DNA from: Zhaonella formicivorans
GTDB taxonomy: Bacteria; Bacillota; DUOV01; Zhaonellaceae
Direction of reading: 5' to 3'
Assembly (NCBI RefSeq): GCF_004353525.1
Contig: NZ_CP085524.1
Coordinates: 1,002,001 to 1,066,000 of the forward strand
DNA length: 64,000 bases
Shown: positions 16,736-25,281 of the stretch, piece after piece
Layout: the number at the start of each line of letters is the position of its first letter
Numbering within the stretch: the stretch's first letter is position 1
Program-made: the position numbers and the translations under genes
The notes under the pieces: generated by a model
What the model saw: the letters and a program-made list of their open reading frames with translations, nothing else
Databases searched by the model: none
Told to the model about the DNA's origin: nothing

Positions 16736-17245
16736 TTAATCTAAGTGTTCAAGATCGAGCTCTGGCAGCTCAGCCTCCTCAGTAACCCTACATATAGCTT
16801 GTCGGGCAAGTTCTCCGCTGAAGCCACGCCTTAAAAGCATCCGGTATAATTGGTATTTTTTCTTTTTATCCAAAGGCTGGGAACCATGCAGCTTTTTGGA
16901 CAGAAGTTCGGTAGCCAGATCAAGTTCTATTTCTGCCGGAAGAAGTTCCTCTAACTGTGTGTAAATAACCTCCTGATCCAAACCTTTTTGCTTTAGTTCC
17001 TGTTTTAGCCGGCATTTTCCCATGGGTTTCAACCGCGTACGGGTGGAAATCCATTGTCTTGCAAACTCTCGATCATTGAGATAATTTCTTTCCAGGCAGT
17101 ATTCTATCACCCAAGCCACGGTCTCCGCGGGATAACCTCTTGCCAGCATCTTAGTTTCCAGTTCTTTAACTGTACACGAACGATGGCCAAGAATTCGCAG
17201 TGCCACCCCGAGCGCTTTGCCGGCAGTTTTGCTTAATTCACTCAT
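16736..17245 (-). CDS. recX: Regulatory protein RecX
   Basis: 169 residues of the RecX family, which limits RecA filament extension. The three-helix repeats are visible (ALRILGHRSCTVKELETKM, the YCLERNYLNDREFARQW block, and KLHGSQPLDKKKKYQLYRMLLRRGF). It follows recA by 15 bases and shares its transcript. The ribosome-binding site is poor, so it may be translated weakly or by coupling. The acidic tail ends in ELPELDLEHLD. Confidence 0.93.
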   Translation of the reverse strand: MSELSKTAGKALGVALRILGHRSCTVKELETKMLARGYPAETVAWVIEYCLERNYLNDREFARQWISTRTRLKPMGKCRLKQELKQKGLDQEVIYTQLEELLPAEIELDLATELLSKKLHGSQPLDKKKKYQLYRMLLRRGFSGELARQAICRVTEEAELPELDLEHLD

Positions 17246-17260
17246 AGGGCAGTATTGCTG

Positions 17261-18277
17261 TTATCCTTTAGCCTGGGGCAGCAGTTGGTGATTTTCATTA
17301 ACTTTATTTCGAATTTCTTGCTCGATTAACTGCATTATTTCCTGATGGGTTTTTAAAAACTCCTTCACGTTCTCGCGCCCTTGACCCAGACGTTCTTCCC
17401 CATATGAATACCAGGCCCCGCTCTTTTGAATAATGTTTAATTCCGTGCCTAAATCGATAATGCTGCCCTCTTTCGATATTCCCTCGCCATACATGATATC
17501 AAAATCAGCTTGTTTAAAAGGAGGCGCCACCTTGTTTTTTACGACTTTAACCCTTGTCCTGCTTCCAACCATATCTGCACCTTGTTTCAGTGTTTCCACT
17601 CTGCGCACTTCAAGCCGGATGGAAGCGTAAAACTTTAAAGCCCTTCCTCCAGGCGTAGTTTCCGGGTTGCCAAACATAACCCCGACCTTTTCCCTTAGCT
17701 GGTTGATAAAAATAGCGATAGTCCTGGATTTACTGATGGCCCCCGCCAATTTACGTAAGGCCTGCGACATCAAACGAGCTTGCAGACCTACATGGGCATC
17801 ACCCATTTCTCCTTCAATTTCGGCCCGTGGTACCAAAGCGGCCACCGAGTCAACCACTATCACATCCACCGCACCGCTTCTAACTAACGCTTCAGCAATT
17901 TCCAGGGCTTGTTCTCCGGTATCGGGTTGGGAAACCAGCAAATTATCTATATCTACCCCCAAATTCCGGGCATAAACCGGGTCTAAGGCATGTTCGGCAT
18001 CGATAAAAGCTGCAATCCCACCATTTTTTTGTGCCTCCGCAATGATGTGTAAAGCAACAGTAGTTTTTCCAGATGATTCCGGACCGTAAACCTCAATAAT
18101 CCTGCCCCTGGGTACGCCACCCACTCCCAAAGCTAAATCCAATGCCAATGCTCCTGTTGATATTACCTCTACCTGCAAAGCCGAAGCCGCTTCACCCAGT
18201 TTCATAATCGACCCCTTGCCAAATTGTTTCTCTATTTGGGTTAGAGCCATTTCTAACGCTTTAGCTTTATCGTTCAC
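17261..18277 (-). CDS. recA: Recombinase RecA
   Basis: RecA binds single-stranded DNA, drives strand exchange and activates LexA self-cleavage. GPESSGKTT is the Walker [11 protein letters not shown] the Walker B, and [24 protein letters not shown] the L1/L2 DNA-binding region. The frame opens at TTG 18286, but AGGAGG lies 9 bases before GTG 18277, which starts the family at [12 protein letters not shown] (338 residues). It has a full-consensus promoter and a LexA box, and recX lies downstream. Confidence 0.98.
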   Translation of the reverse strand: MNDKAKALEMALTQIEKQFGKGSIMKLGEAASALQVEVISTGALALDLALGVGGVPRGRIIEVYGPESSGKTTVALHIIAEAQKNGGIAAFIDAEHALDPVYARNLGVDIDNLLVSQPDTGEQALEIAEALVRSGAVDVIVVDSVAALVPRAEIEGEMGDAHVGLQARLMSQALRKLAGAISKSRTIAIFINQLREKVGVMFGNPETTPGGRALKFYASIRLEVRRVETLKQGADMVGSRTRVKVVKNKVAPPFKQADFDIMYGEGISKEGSIIDLGTELNIIQKSGAWYSYGEERLGQGRENVKEFLKTHQEIMQLIEQEIRNKVNENHQLLPQAKG

Positions 18278-18296
18278 TAACATCAACCTCCTATAT

Positions 18297-18310
18297 AAAA
18301 CATCTGTTCG
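18297..18310 (-). promoter_or_regulatory. LexA (DinR) box upstream of recA
   Basis: The minus strand reads CGAACAGATGTTTT, close to the Firmicutes LexA operator CGAACRNRYGTTYG (mismatch at the last bases). It lies just after the -10 element, where a repressor would block transcription. It implies SOS control of recA. Confidence 0.78.
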
Positions 18311-18319
18311 AATAGGGTG

Positions 18320-18348
18320 ATTATAGACTATTTCCTGGAAAATGTCAA
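18320..18348 (-). promoter_or_regulatory. Sigma-A promoter of recA
   Basis: TTGACA (18348-18343) and TATAAT (18325-18320), both perfect consensus, with a 17-base spacer. The -35 lies inside the last codons of thpR. Confidence 0.88.
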
Positions 18349-18917
18349 TTATTTTCCAAATTCAGCGGAAACCGCTGGACTACTGTATAACACGGACCTG
18401 TTTGGTGAAGCACGCTTTGCATCAGGTAAAAAGCATCAACCCGGCTGGTGCCGAAAACCTTATCAGCCGTTGAAGATAAAAAGCCACTGCAGTTAAGTCC
18501 CCCCGATGATTTTTTGACCCTTCCCAAAGTGAGATGGGGATAAAAATTCTTATCCAGGGTACAAAATTGCTTTTCCAGGAGCACCTGCTCAAGCCCGGCT
18601 TGTAAAGCAAGCAGCGATACGGGCCATGGCTGGGCAATTCCTGCCCAGATGATGCGGGCTCTCGCTAAAGTTGGAAAGGCTCCCATCCCTTTTACTTTGA
18701 GATCAAAAGGTTTGAATTTGCCTGCAGCCCCTTTAAACTTTGTAATTAAATATGGAAGGTTTTCTTTGGCTATTTCACCCAAAAATTTGATAGTTAAATG
18801 GATATTTTCCGGTTCAACCCATTTTACTCCAGTGATTTTACGTTTTAGTTCAGCTTGCTGCTCAGCCAGCACATTCTTCAGCTCAGGTGTAAGATGTATA
18901 GCGAGAAACAGGCGCAA
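18345..18917 (-). CDS. thpR: RNA 2',3'-cyclic phosphodiesterase (LigT/ThpR family)
   Basis: 190 residues of the 2H phosphoesterase family. The two catalytic H-x-T/S motifs are HLTIKFLGE (about residue 43) and HLTLGRVK (about residue 127). The family opens 2',3'-cyclic phosphates on RNA; B. subtilis and E. coli members also show 2'-5' RNA ligase activity in vitro. The stop codon region overlaps the recA -35 element. It lies directly downstream of the metallophosphoesterase gene and may be co-transcribed with it. Confidence 0.9.
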   Translation of the reverse strand: MRLFLAIHLTPELKNVLAEQQAELKRKITGVKWVEPENIHLTIKFLGEIAKENLPYLITKFKGAAGKFKPFDLKVKGMGAFPTLARARIIWAGIAQPWPVSLLALQAGLEQVLLEKQFCTLDKNFYPHLTLGRVKKSSGGLNCSGFLSSTADKVFGTSRVDAFYLMQSVLHQTGPCYTVVQRFPLNLENN

Positions 18918-18960
18918 CTCACTACCTCCCAGTCCGGTTCAAATCAAATTGCTCTTCCAA

Positions 18961-20361
18961 TTATTCGCTGTAAGCTGTTAAATTCCCTGCTCCCACATTG
19001 TTTTCCGTTTTATCTTCAAAATAAGGGACAAACACCCTGCGTTCCACAGAAAAACCACTCTTAAGGTTAAATACTTTAATAGTATCAGCGGCTACCAAAG
19101 TCCAAGCCGAATCCTTTTTAAAATGCAATAACGCCAAACTATAGGGGATTTCGTTAGTTTCGATTAAACCCCTAACGCCGGCAGCGCCTGTTGTTCCTGC
19201 ATTTACTAACACCGATCCTTTTCCTTCATCAATAGAATAACGGTGATTATGTCCATAAAGTATAACCGGCACCTGACCTGCAAACTGTCTGGCCAGCCAA
19301 GGATTGTGCACCATCAGGATGTCGGGGCAAACCTCTGAAACCCTAATTAGACCTCTTAAGCGGTTCGCATATTCAGTTATTTTTTCTTCAGGTGGTGGGA
19401 TTACCCGGGTGCTGACTGAGGCAGGATCGTTTATCCCGGCAAAATTGATACCCTTCACATTGAAAATCCGGTCATTGACGACCAAAACGTTATTAATATT
19501 TTGCAGGGCCTCAAGAATTGTGGGAGAATCATGGTTACCGGCCACAAAGAGATAGGGTACTTTCAATTCTTGCAATCTCTGCACCAGTTTAGCTTCCAAA
19601 GGTGTTCCGAAATCTGAAATATCCCCTGTGTCGACTATAACGTCCACCCCAAAACTGTCTGCTATCTGCGCAATAAAATCATAAGCCGCAGGATTGTTAT
19701 GAATATCAGAGACATGCAAGATTTTTAGGCCGTGTATATCGTCTTCAATGGGTTCCACTTGTTCCAGACGCTCAAAAAGCTGGTAAAGGTTGGCGGCCAT
19801 AACCTGCATGCGTTTCCCTAAAATATCCACCTTTACTAAAGCTTCTTGAAATAGATCAATCATCCAAGGTGCACCTTGCAATGCTCCTTCAAAATGGGGA
19901 TTTTGAAATTTACTGAGATCATAACTGTAATAAGTACCGTAAAGTAAGCAGGCCATAATCAACAATCCAGCTAGCGCTCCTTTAAAATAGGACATGATCC
20001 GCTTGCGGTGGAGCGCTAAAATGCCGAGGGTTCCACCAAGCGTCCCCAAAGCCAGCATGCGCAATAAGAATATTTTTATAACCCGGTTTAGCTCGGTTAC
20101 TACCTTATCAAGCAGTTCCTGCTGCTTCACCCCTTGCTCCAGGATATCTTTTAGCGCCTCCAAATCAATGCTGCGCAGGAGCAAACTTATCCTGACAGGA
20201 GTCCAATGGGTTTCGGCAAAAATAGTCCCTATGGGTGGAATAACTATTTCCGTAATGTTTTTTGTCAAAAAGTCTATACTTAACTGAAATTCAAAGGCAG
20301 TAATATTAAAGCGCATTTGAGCAAATAATCCTGCAACCACCAATGCTCCTATTACAGCCAT
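18961..20361 (-). CDS. Membrane-anchored metallophosphoesterase
   Basis: 466 residues. An N-terminal membrane helix (VIGALVVAGLFA), an extracytoplasmic segment, then further helices near residues 105-155 precede a C-terminal calcineurin-like phosphoesterase domain with VSDIHNNPAAYD, VDTGDISDFG, VAGNHDSP, MVHNPW and LYGHNHR. The exact substrate is unknown. The ATG has no good ribosome-binding site; GGGGGG further upstream precedes an in-frame stretch (INRQRFTALI) that would make a normal basic membrane-helix start, so the true start may be a few codons upstream with an unusual codon. Confidence 0.85.
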   Translation of the reverse strand: MAVIGALVVAGLFAQMRFNITAFEFQLSIDFLTKNITEIVIPPIGTIFAETHWTPVRISLLLRSIDLEALKDILEQGVKQQELLDKVVTELNRVIKIFLLRMLALGTLGGTLGILALHRKRIMSYFKGALAGLLIMACLLYGTYYSYDLSKFQNPHFEGALQGAPWMIDLFQEALVKVDILGKRMQVMAANLYQLFERLEQVEPIEDDIHGLKILHVSDIHNNPAAYDFIAQIADSFGVDVIVDTGDISDFGTPLEAKLVQRLQELKVPYLFVAGNHDSPTILEALQNINNVLVVNDRIFNVKGINFAGINDPASVSTRVIPPPEEKITEYANRLRGLIRVSEVCPDILMVHNPWLARQFAGQVPVILYGHNHRYSIDEGKGSVLVNAGTTGAAGVRGLIETNEIPYSLALLHFKKDSAWTLVAADTIKVFNLKSGFSVERRVFVPYFEDKTENNVGAGNLTAYSE

Positions 20362-20913
20362 GATTAAAGCCGTAAATCTCTGCCGGTTTATAAGTATCCC
20401 CCCATAAAATTAATCGGTGCTAGTATTAGTTTTCCTCCTAAGACCTATACCGCTTCCCAGGTGCGCTTCTACATTTACTGTGCTTTCGTAAATAATTAGT
20501 ATTTAAACAGGGTAGACACCATGCTGCTATCGTAACACCAGCAGTACAATGAAAATTATTATATACGTTTATGCCCGTGGAAGCGACCTAGCAGCAGTAA
20601 GTCACCAGTCCCCAGTCCCTAGTCCCCAGTTGCGGCCTGCGACCGCGTCTTTAGTTGGTTAGTCCTTAGTTGCACGTTATTACCATAACCATTTATGTTT
20701 AACATTAACGACTAATGACTAACAACTAATGACGGCGTAGCCTGCTGGCGGCTGATGACTGGTGACTGGGGACTAAACGAGGCGCGTGCCGCTGGAAGTC
20801 CGTGGCGAGTAGTTGGTGCTCTTGGTTCAGACAGTGGGAGCGACAGGACATAGACGTTGCAGTTTATTATCAGGATAGGTAAAAAAATGAGAAAGCGGAA
20901 GACTAAGCCTCCG
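20362..20913. other. 552-base intergenic region
   Basis: It separates the FtsH-like gene from the metallophosphoesterase gene. The only clear content is the long imperfect palindrome at 20600-20774 and a weak hairpin at 20892-20915 (AGCGGA / TCCGCT) followed on the minus strand by a T-rich run, probably the terminator of the FtsH-like gene. No protein-coding gene can be supported. Confidence 0.7.
20600..20774. repeat. Long imperfect palindrome with internal short repeats (MITE-like)
   Basis: The left arm has the tandem motif AGTCACC/AGTCCCC/AGTCCCT/AGTCCCC, and the right arm carries its complement GACTGGTGACTGGGGACT. Inside, TTAGTTGGTTAGTCCTTAGTTG (20651-20672) faces CGACTAATGACTAACAACTAAT (20709-20730), and between them lies an AT-rich loop of about 35 bases. 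The whole 175 bases could fold as one hairpin. It has no coding sequence. Confidence 0.78.
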
Positions 20914-22392
20914 CTATGCACATCTGCTATACGTGGCGATTAATTCCCTCAACCGCTCACCGCTAATTTTTTCCTGCATTTTTAAATCTGCCGCCACCTG
21001 ATACAAAAGCGGCAATTGGGCAGTCAAAATCCTCTTAACTTCTTCAACCTGGCCATACAGTATTTCTTTTATTTTGGTGTTGATCGCCTGGTCATCTTTT
21101 TCAGCATCAACTATGCCTAACTCTGACAGTCCGGTTACCACTATTTGCCTGGCCAATTTAACTGCTTCCTGGAAATCCCCGGCAGCACCTGTGCTGCGCT
21201 CACCCAAGATCATCTCCTCAGCCAGCGCGCCGGCCACAGCAATTTTAATCTGTTTTAAAAGATAACTTTTTGTATAAAGATAAGAGTCTCCTTCCGGTTT
21301 CTGACGCATATAACCTAAAGCCTGTCCCCGCGGTGTAACAGTTAGATGCACTACCGAGCCAGGCCTTACTGTTTCGCTGATGATTGCATGGCCGGCTTCG
21401 TGGATGGCGATTCTTTCCAATTCCGCAGTGGTAGGCCGCCTGTCCAGTTTTTCACCTAACATTACTTTATCTACCGCTTCTTTAAAATGATGACTTTTTA
21501 TAGTAGTTTCATTGTCCCGTAAAGCATAAATAGCAGCCTCATTGGCCAGGCTTTCCAAGTGAGCACCCGAAAACCCGAAGGTCTCTTGCGCTATGCTTTC
21601 CAGGTCAACCTCCTGGTCCAAAGGTTTATTCCTGGTATGAATTTTTAAGATTTGCAGCCGGCCTTCTTTATCCGGCAAATCAACCTTAACTTGCCTGTCA
21701 AAGCGGCCCGGCCGTAAAAGGGCTGGATCCAACATATCAACCCGGTTTGTAGCTGCAATAACCAAAACCTTCACGTCGGAACTTGTTTTTAAGCCGTCCA
21801 TTTCCACCAGTAGCTGGTTTAAAGTTTGGTCATATTCCAGGTGGCTGCTATGGCTGCCTCTTTTTACACCTAAAACTTCAATCTCGTCAATAAATATTAC
21901 AGCTCTCGTCTTTTTTTCCTTTTTAGCCAATTCCTTGGCCTGTTTAAACAAATCTCTTACCCTTTGGGCACCAACACCGGCATACATCTCCACAAACTCA
22001 GAGCCTGCCGCTGATAAAAAAACTGCATCGGTGTAAGCGGCTGCAGCTTTAGCCAACAAAGTTTTCCCGGTACCAGGCGGTCCTGTTAACAGGATTCCTT
22101 TAAGAGGTCTTATCCCCAAACTTTGTAGTCTGTCGCCAGAGACGATGAAATTTAATGCTTCAATCAATTCTCGCTTAGCAGTATTCTGACCTCCGATATC
22201 ATCAAAGCTGATCTTAACCCCAACATATCTGTTCCTACTTTGTAAGTTGAGCATGCCCTTTTGAACTACCATGAAATAAAATAGGGCACTTATACCCAGG
22301 ATTAAGACAAAGGGAACTATATTATAGCCTAGCATTGCGAGGAATAAAAAAAGCGCTAACCCCGCACCTATTCCTGCTTCTAGCAGCAACAT
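20914..22392 (-). CDS. Short FtsH-like membrane AAA+ zinc protease
   Basis: About 492 residues. Two N-terminal hydrophobic helices (LALFLFLAMLG and FVLILGISALFYFMVV) without the large extracytoplasmic domain of FtsH, then an AAA domain (Walker A GPPGTGKT, Walker B VIFIDEIE, arginine-finger segment LRPGRFDRQV) and an M41 peptidase domain with HEAGHA and a third-ligand Asp in STGAAGDFQEA. It should unfold and degrade membrane or cytosolic proteins. ATG 22392 follows the upstream stop by one base and has GGAGGTG at good distance. It is probably a paralogue of the main FtsH, which is not in this window. Confidence 0.88.
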   Translation of the reverse strand: MLLLEAGIGAGLALFLFLAMLGYNIVPFVLILGISALFYFMVVQKGMLNLQSRNRYVGVKISFDDIGGQNTAKRELIEALNFIVSGDRLQSLGIRPLKGILLTGPPGTGKTLLAKAAAAYTDAVFLSAAGSEFVEMYAGVGAQRVRDLFKQAKELAKKEKKTRAVIFIDEIEVLGVKRGSHSSHLEYDQTLNQLLVEMDGLKTSSDVKVLVIAATNRVDMLDPALLRPGRFDRQVKVDLPDKEGRLQILKIHTRNKPLDQEVDLESIAQETFGFSGAHLESLANEAAIYALRDNETTIKSHHFKEAVDKVMLGEKLDRRPTTAELERIAIHEAGHAIISETVRPGSVVHLTVTPRGQALGYMRQKPEGDSYLYTKSYLLKQIKIAVAGALAEEMILGERSTGAAGDFQEAVKLARQIVVTGLSELGIVDAEKDDQAINTKIKEILYGQVEEVKRILTAQLPLLYQVAADLKMQEKISGERLRELIATYSRCA

Positions 22393-22393
22393 T

Positions 22394-22933
22394 CTACCTG
22401 TCACCTCCACCTGCCGGGGGAGCTTGCTCCCGCGGAACTATTTCATATAAATAGTTCGAGCCTTGGTGCATTTCCAGATAAATATTTTCTGCATCAATAC
22501 TTATTCTCCAGCTGTCTGCACCGGAATTTTTCATTATATTTTCAATATTCCGGGACATGGCGGTAAAGTTCCCGTTAGCCAATGCCTCGTAAATGGCAAA
22601 CTGGCTTTTATTCCAAAGCTGTGTTAGCGTGTCGTTGCGCTTGTCCACTAAGCGCAGTTGCAGCCTAGAACTATCTTGAACATTGGTTGAGTCTTTCAGC
22701 AAACGATAAGTTTTGGCCAAATCGTGGACTGCCCCCAGCTTAATTTCCAAGATTAAGCCTTGTTTTCCTTTAATGGCCTTAACATCCTGCACTCCTGGCA
22801 CTTGGGTGACCCCTTCTACCAAAGGACGCCGGACCGAATACTCTTGAACAATCCACTGTCCCCCCAGCAAAATGCCAAAGGTCAAAATGGCTGCTAATAA
22901 GATCAAGGGTAGACGAAGTCCTTTTACCCGCAT
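22394..22933 (-). CDS. Single-pass membrane protein of unknown function, paired with the FtsH-like protease
   Basis: 179 residues from ATG 22933 (GAGGAG eight bases upstream). An N-terminal helix (PLILLAAILTFGILLGGQWIV) is followed by an extracytoplasmic domain of about 145 residues ending in a Gly/Pro-rich tail. No family recognised. It ends one base before the FtsH-like start, so both are made together. It could supply the extracytoplasmic part that the short FtsH lacks, but this is only inference. Confidence 0.75.
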   Translation of the reverse strand: MRVKGLRLPLILLAAILTFGILLGGQWIVQEYSVRRPLVEGVTQVPGVQDVKAIKGKQGLILEIKLGAVHDLAKTYRLLKDSTNVQDSSRLQLRLVDKRNDTLTQLWNKSQFAIYEALANGNFTAMSRNIENIMKNSGADSWRISIDAENIYLEMHQGSNYLYEIVPREQAPPAGGGDR

Positions 22934-23013
22934 AGCACTCACTCCTCTCATGCTAAAAGCAATTATAACATAGACGGTAGCTGTAAACCTTATGAAAAGG
23001 GTGGCAATAAAAA

Positions 23014-23187
23014 AAGCGCATGCGCGCTTCAGACCGTAGACAAACTCTCATAGCCCGTATGTATTATGGAGCGGGACTGGTTTCCCTCAGCCGTCGGCGG
23101 CTCTGCCGCCGTTAACGGCGTGGGAGCTTGTCCAGAGCGAAATAATACATGCGGGCTTTTTCTACAATCTGAAGCGCATGCGCGCTT
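23014..23187. repeat. 174-base imperfect palindrome at the pgsA stop codon (MITE-like)
   Basis: The ends (23014-23040 and 23161-23187) are inverted copies built on AAGCGCATGCGCGCTTCAGA. Further in, AGCCCGTATGTATTAT (23052-23067) faces AATAATACATGCGGGCT (23141-23157). The centre has a GGCGG/CCGCC hairpin. Its right edge contains the pgsA stop codon. On the minus strand the outermost hairpin at 23014-23029 is followed by a T-run and would act as terminator. Confidence 0.8.
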
Positions 23188-23728
23188 ATTTTTCCTGTAT
23201 TTCCAGTAAGCCTTTAGACTTATAAAAATAGTCAATTCCGGACAAGATGGTAACCACCACAGCAAAATACAACGATACCTGGCCTAAAAGTTCCAGGTAA
23301 GGTATTGGCAACCCTCTAATTAGCAGCACTACTACAGCAACTATCTGACTCACGGTCTTAACTTTGCCCAAAGGGCTGGCAGCAATGACAAATCCTTCTG
23401 CTGCAGCCACAGCCCGTAAACCGGTCACTGCAAACTCCCTGGCAATAATTACAAATGCTACCCAGGCTCTAACCAAATCCAGTTCCACCAGGGAAATCAG
23501 CGCCGATGAGATTAACAGCTTATCGGCCAGCGGATCCATAATTTTGCCTAAATTAGTAATTTGCTGGCGGCTTCTGGCAATATAACCGTCTAGCCCGTCG
23601 GTGCTGGCTGCTAAAATAAATATACCGGCAGCTATAAACTGCCCGTATGGAATCCTTACCAACAAAAAGGTCATAAATAAGGGCACTAATATAATTCTCA
23701 CCAAGGTTAACTGGTTAGCTAAATTCAT
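23186..23728 (-). CDS. pgsA: CDP-diacylglycerol--glycerol-3-phosphate 3-phosphatidyltransferase
   Basis: 180 residues with four or more membrane helices. The CDP-alcohol phosphotransferase motif is complete in DGLDGYIARSRQQITNLGK followed by MDPLADK. It makes phosphatidylglycerophosphate, the precursor of phosphatidylglycerol and cardiolipin. It overlaps rimO by 4 bases. The stop codon lies at the very edge of the palindrome that follows, so its last residues may have been altered by insertion of that element. Confidence 0.96.
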   Translation of the reverse strand: MNLANQLTLVRIILVPLFMTFLLVRIPYGQFIAAGIFILAASTDGLDGYIARSRQQITNLGKIMDPLADKLLISSALISLVELDLVRAWVAFVIIAREFAVTGLRAVAAAEGFVIAASPLGKVKTVSQIVAVVVLLIRGLPIPYLELLGQVSLYFAVVVTILSGIDYFYKSKGLLEIQEK

Positions 23729-25059
23729 GCTTTGCTCTCCCCTAATAAGTCATAATCCTCCACACCTGTGACCGAAACAGGCACAAACTCTCCCGGGTTC
23801 AAATCGCATCCTTTGAAAAACACAACTCCATCAACTTCAGGGGCTTGATGCTGAGTTCGACCTTGATATATACCTTTGCCTTGTTCCTTTGCCGCTTTTT
23901 CTATCAGCACCGTCAGGGATTGTCCTAGCCAGCGCACGTTTCTCCGGGACGTAATCTCTCTCTGGAGCAGCATAGCCCGGTGATACCTTTCTTCTTTAAT
24001 TTCTTCAGGAACCTGTTCTGGAAACTCGGCAGCAGGAGTTCCCTCTTCTGGAGAATAGGTAAATACCCCAGCCCAGTCAAACTCTACCTCCTTCATAAAT
24101 TTCAGGAGAGTAGCAAAATGCTGTTCCCGTTCGCCGGGGAAACCAACAATAAAAGTTGTCCTTAAAGCCAAATCCGGAATCTTTTTGCGCAGCTTCTGGA
24201 TAAGTTCAACAACTTTTTCAGTCTTCTGTTTCCGTCCCATTTTATTGAGAATCTCTTGATCCGCGTGCTGGAGGGGAATATCCAGATACTTGCAGATTTT
24301 TCGCTCCCGGGCAATTAAATCAATCAGTTCATCGGAAATATGGGTTGGATAACAGTACAGTAAGCGCACCCATTCCAAACCTTCAATTTTAACCAGTTCC
24401 TGCAAGAGCTTTGTCAAACTTTCCCGGCCATAGAGATCTTTGCCGTACAGAGTTATATCTTGGGCGACTAACGAAATCTCTTTAACGCCTTTTTCAACTA
24501 AGAAGGCAGCTTCTTTAAGCAAAACAGGTATGCTTCTGCTGGAGTAGTCTCCCCTCATCACTGGAATGGCGCAATAGGAGCACCTGTTATCACAGCCCTC
24601 GGCTATTTTTAAATAAGAATAGAAATGGGGGGTGGTACTGATCCTTGGAATATATAGATCTGGGTCTACCACACCATTTTCTAATCTGGTAACCCGGTCG
24701 CCGGATAAAACTTTGTCCAGTAAGGTCAATAAACCTGGCACATTGTTGCTTCCCAGAAAACCGTCAATTTCGGGAATTTCTGTTGCCAGCTCCTGACAGT
24801 ATTTTTGCACCATACACCCGGCAGCAATAATTTTCAATTCCGGCTTAATTTTTTTTAACTGGGCTGCCTCTAAGATAGTGTTAATTGATTCTTCTTTAGC
24901 CGCCGCAATAAAACCGCAAGTATTGACAATGAGGGCATCTGCTTGATACGGCTCGTCCACAAGTTCATACCCATTTGCTTGCAATAGTCCTAGCATGCTC
25001 TCTGAATCTACTGTGTTTTTATCGCAACCTCGAGTGATTACTGCGACTTTTACCGGCAT
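23725..25059 (-). CDS. rimO: Ribosomal protein S12 methylthiotransferase
   Basis: 444 residues, a radical-SAM enzyme that thiomethylates an aspartate of ribosomal protein S12. The N-terminal domain holds the conserved cysteines for the second cluster (RGCDKN, VNTCGF, AAGCMVQ), the radical-SAM motif is CDNRCSYCAIP, and a TRAM-like C-terminus follows. The MiaB paralogue is distinguished by the overall RimO pattern (DKNTVDSE). In B. subtilis the homologous position near pgsA carries other genes, so this neighbourhood is clostridial. Confidence 0.94.
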   Translation of the reverse strand: MPVKVAVITRGCDKNTVDSESMLGLLQANGYELVDEPYQADALIVNTCGFIAAAKEESINTILEAAQLKKIKPELKIIAAGCMVQKYCQELATEIPEIDGFLGSNNVPGLLTLLDKVLSGDRVTRLENGVVDPDLYIPRISTTPHFYSYLKIAEGCDNRCSYCAIPVMRGDYSSRSIPVLLKEAAFLVEKGVKEISLVAQDITLYGKDLYGRESLTKLLQELVKIEGLEWVRLLYCYPTHISDELIDLIARERKICKYLDIPLQHADQEILNKMGRKQKTEKVVELIQKLRKKIPDLALRTTFIVGFPGEREQHFATLLKFMKEVEFDWAGVFTYSPEEGTPAAEFPEQVPEEIKEERYHRAMLLQREITSRRNVRWLGQSLTVLIEKAAKEQGKGIYQGRTQHQAPEVDGVVFFKGCDLNPGEFVPVSVTGVEDYDLLGESKA

Positions 25060-25152
25060 TAACGTATCCTCACTTTACCTTTATCTTATCTTGATTGTCC
25101 TGAATAAAAAGCACATGAAATTTGCCTGGTTCAGGCAAACATTTTCATTACT

Positions 25153-25226
25153 AAAGAAAATTCGGCTTGCGCCTAACCTTTACGGGGCTGGCGTAAGCCT
25201 AGCTGTTCTTAAGTAAATCAGAAAGT
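25153..25226. repeat. Dispersed 74-base repeat, copy 1
   Basis: Lies in the rodZ-rimO gap. It begins AAAGAAAATTCGG, has an internal hairpin (GGCTTGCGCC / GGCGTAAGCC) and ends AAATCAGAAAGT. By eye it is about 70% identical over its length to 32818-32891, with paired changes inside the hairpin arms. Confidence 0.75.
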
Positions 25227-25281
25227 GGAGCGGTTTTACTCTTTGCCAAGCATATAACCATAGGTAGTTGTGATTAACCGA

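Noticed and set aside
20712-20921. 69-codon minus-strand frame.
   Set aside because: It lies in the long palindrome and the end of the FtsH-like gene; the translation is made of the short repeats.
23029-23265. 78-codon minus-strand frame.
   Set aside because: Overlaps pgsA and the palindrome in another frame; no protein-like features.
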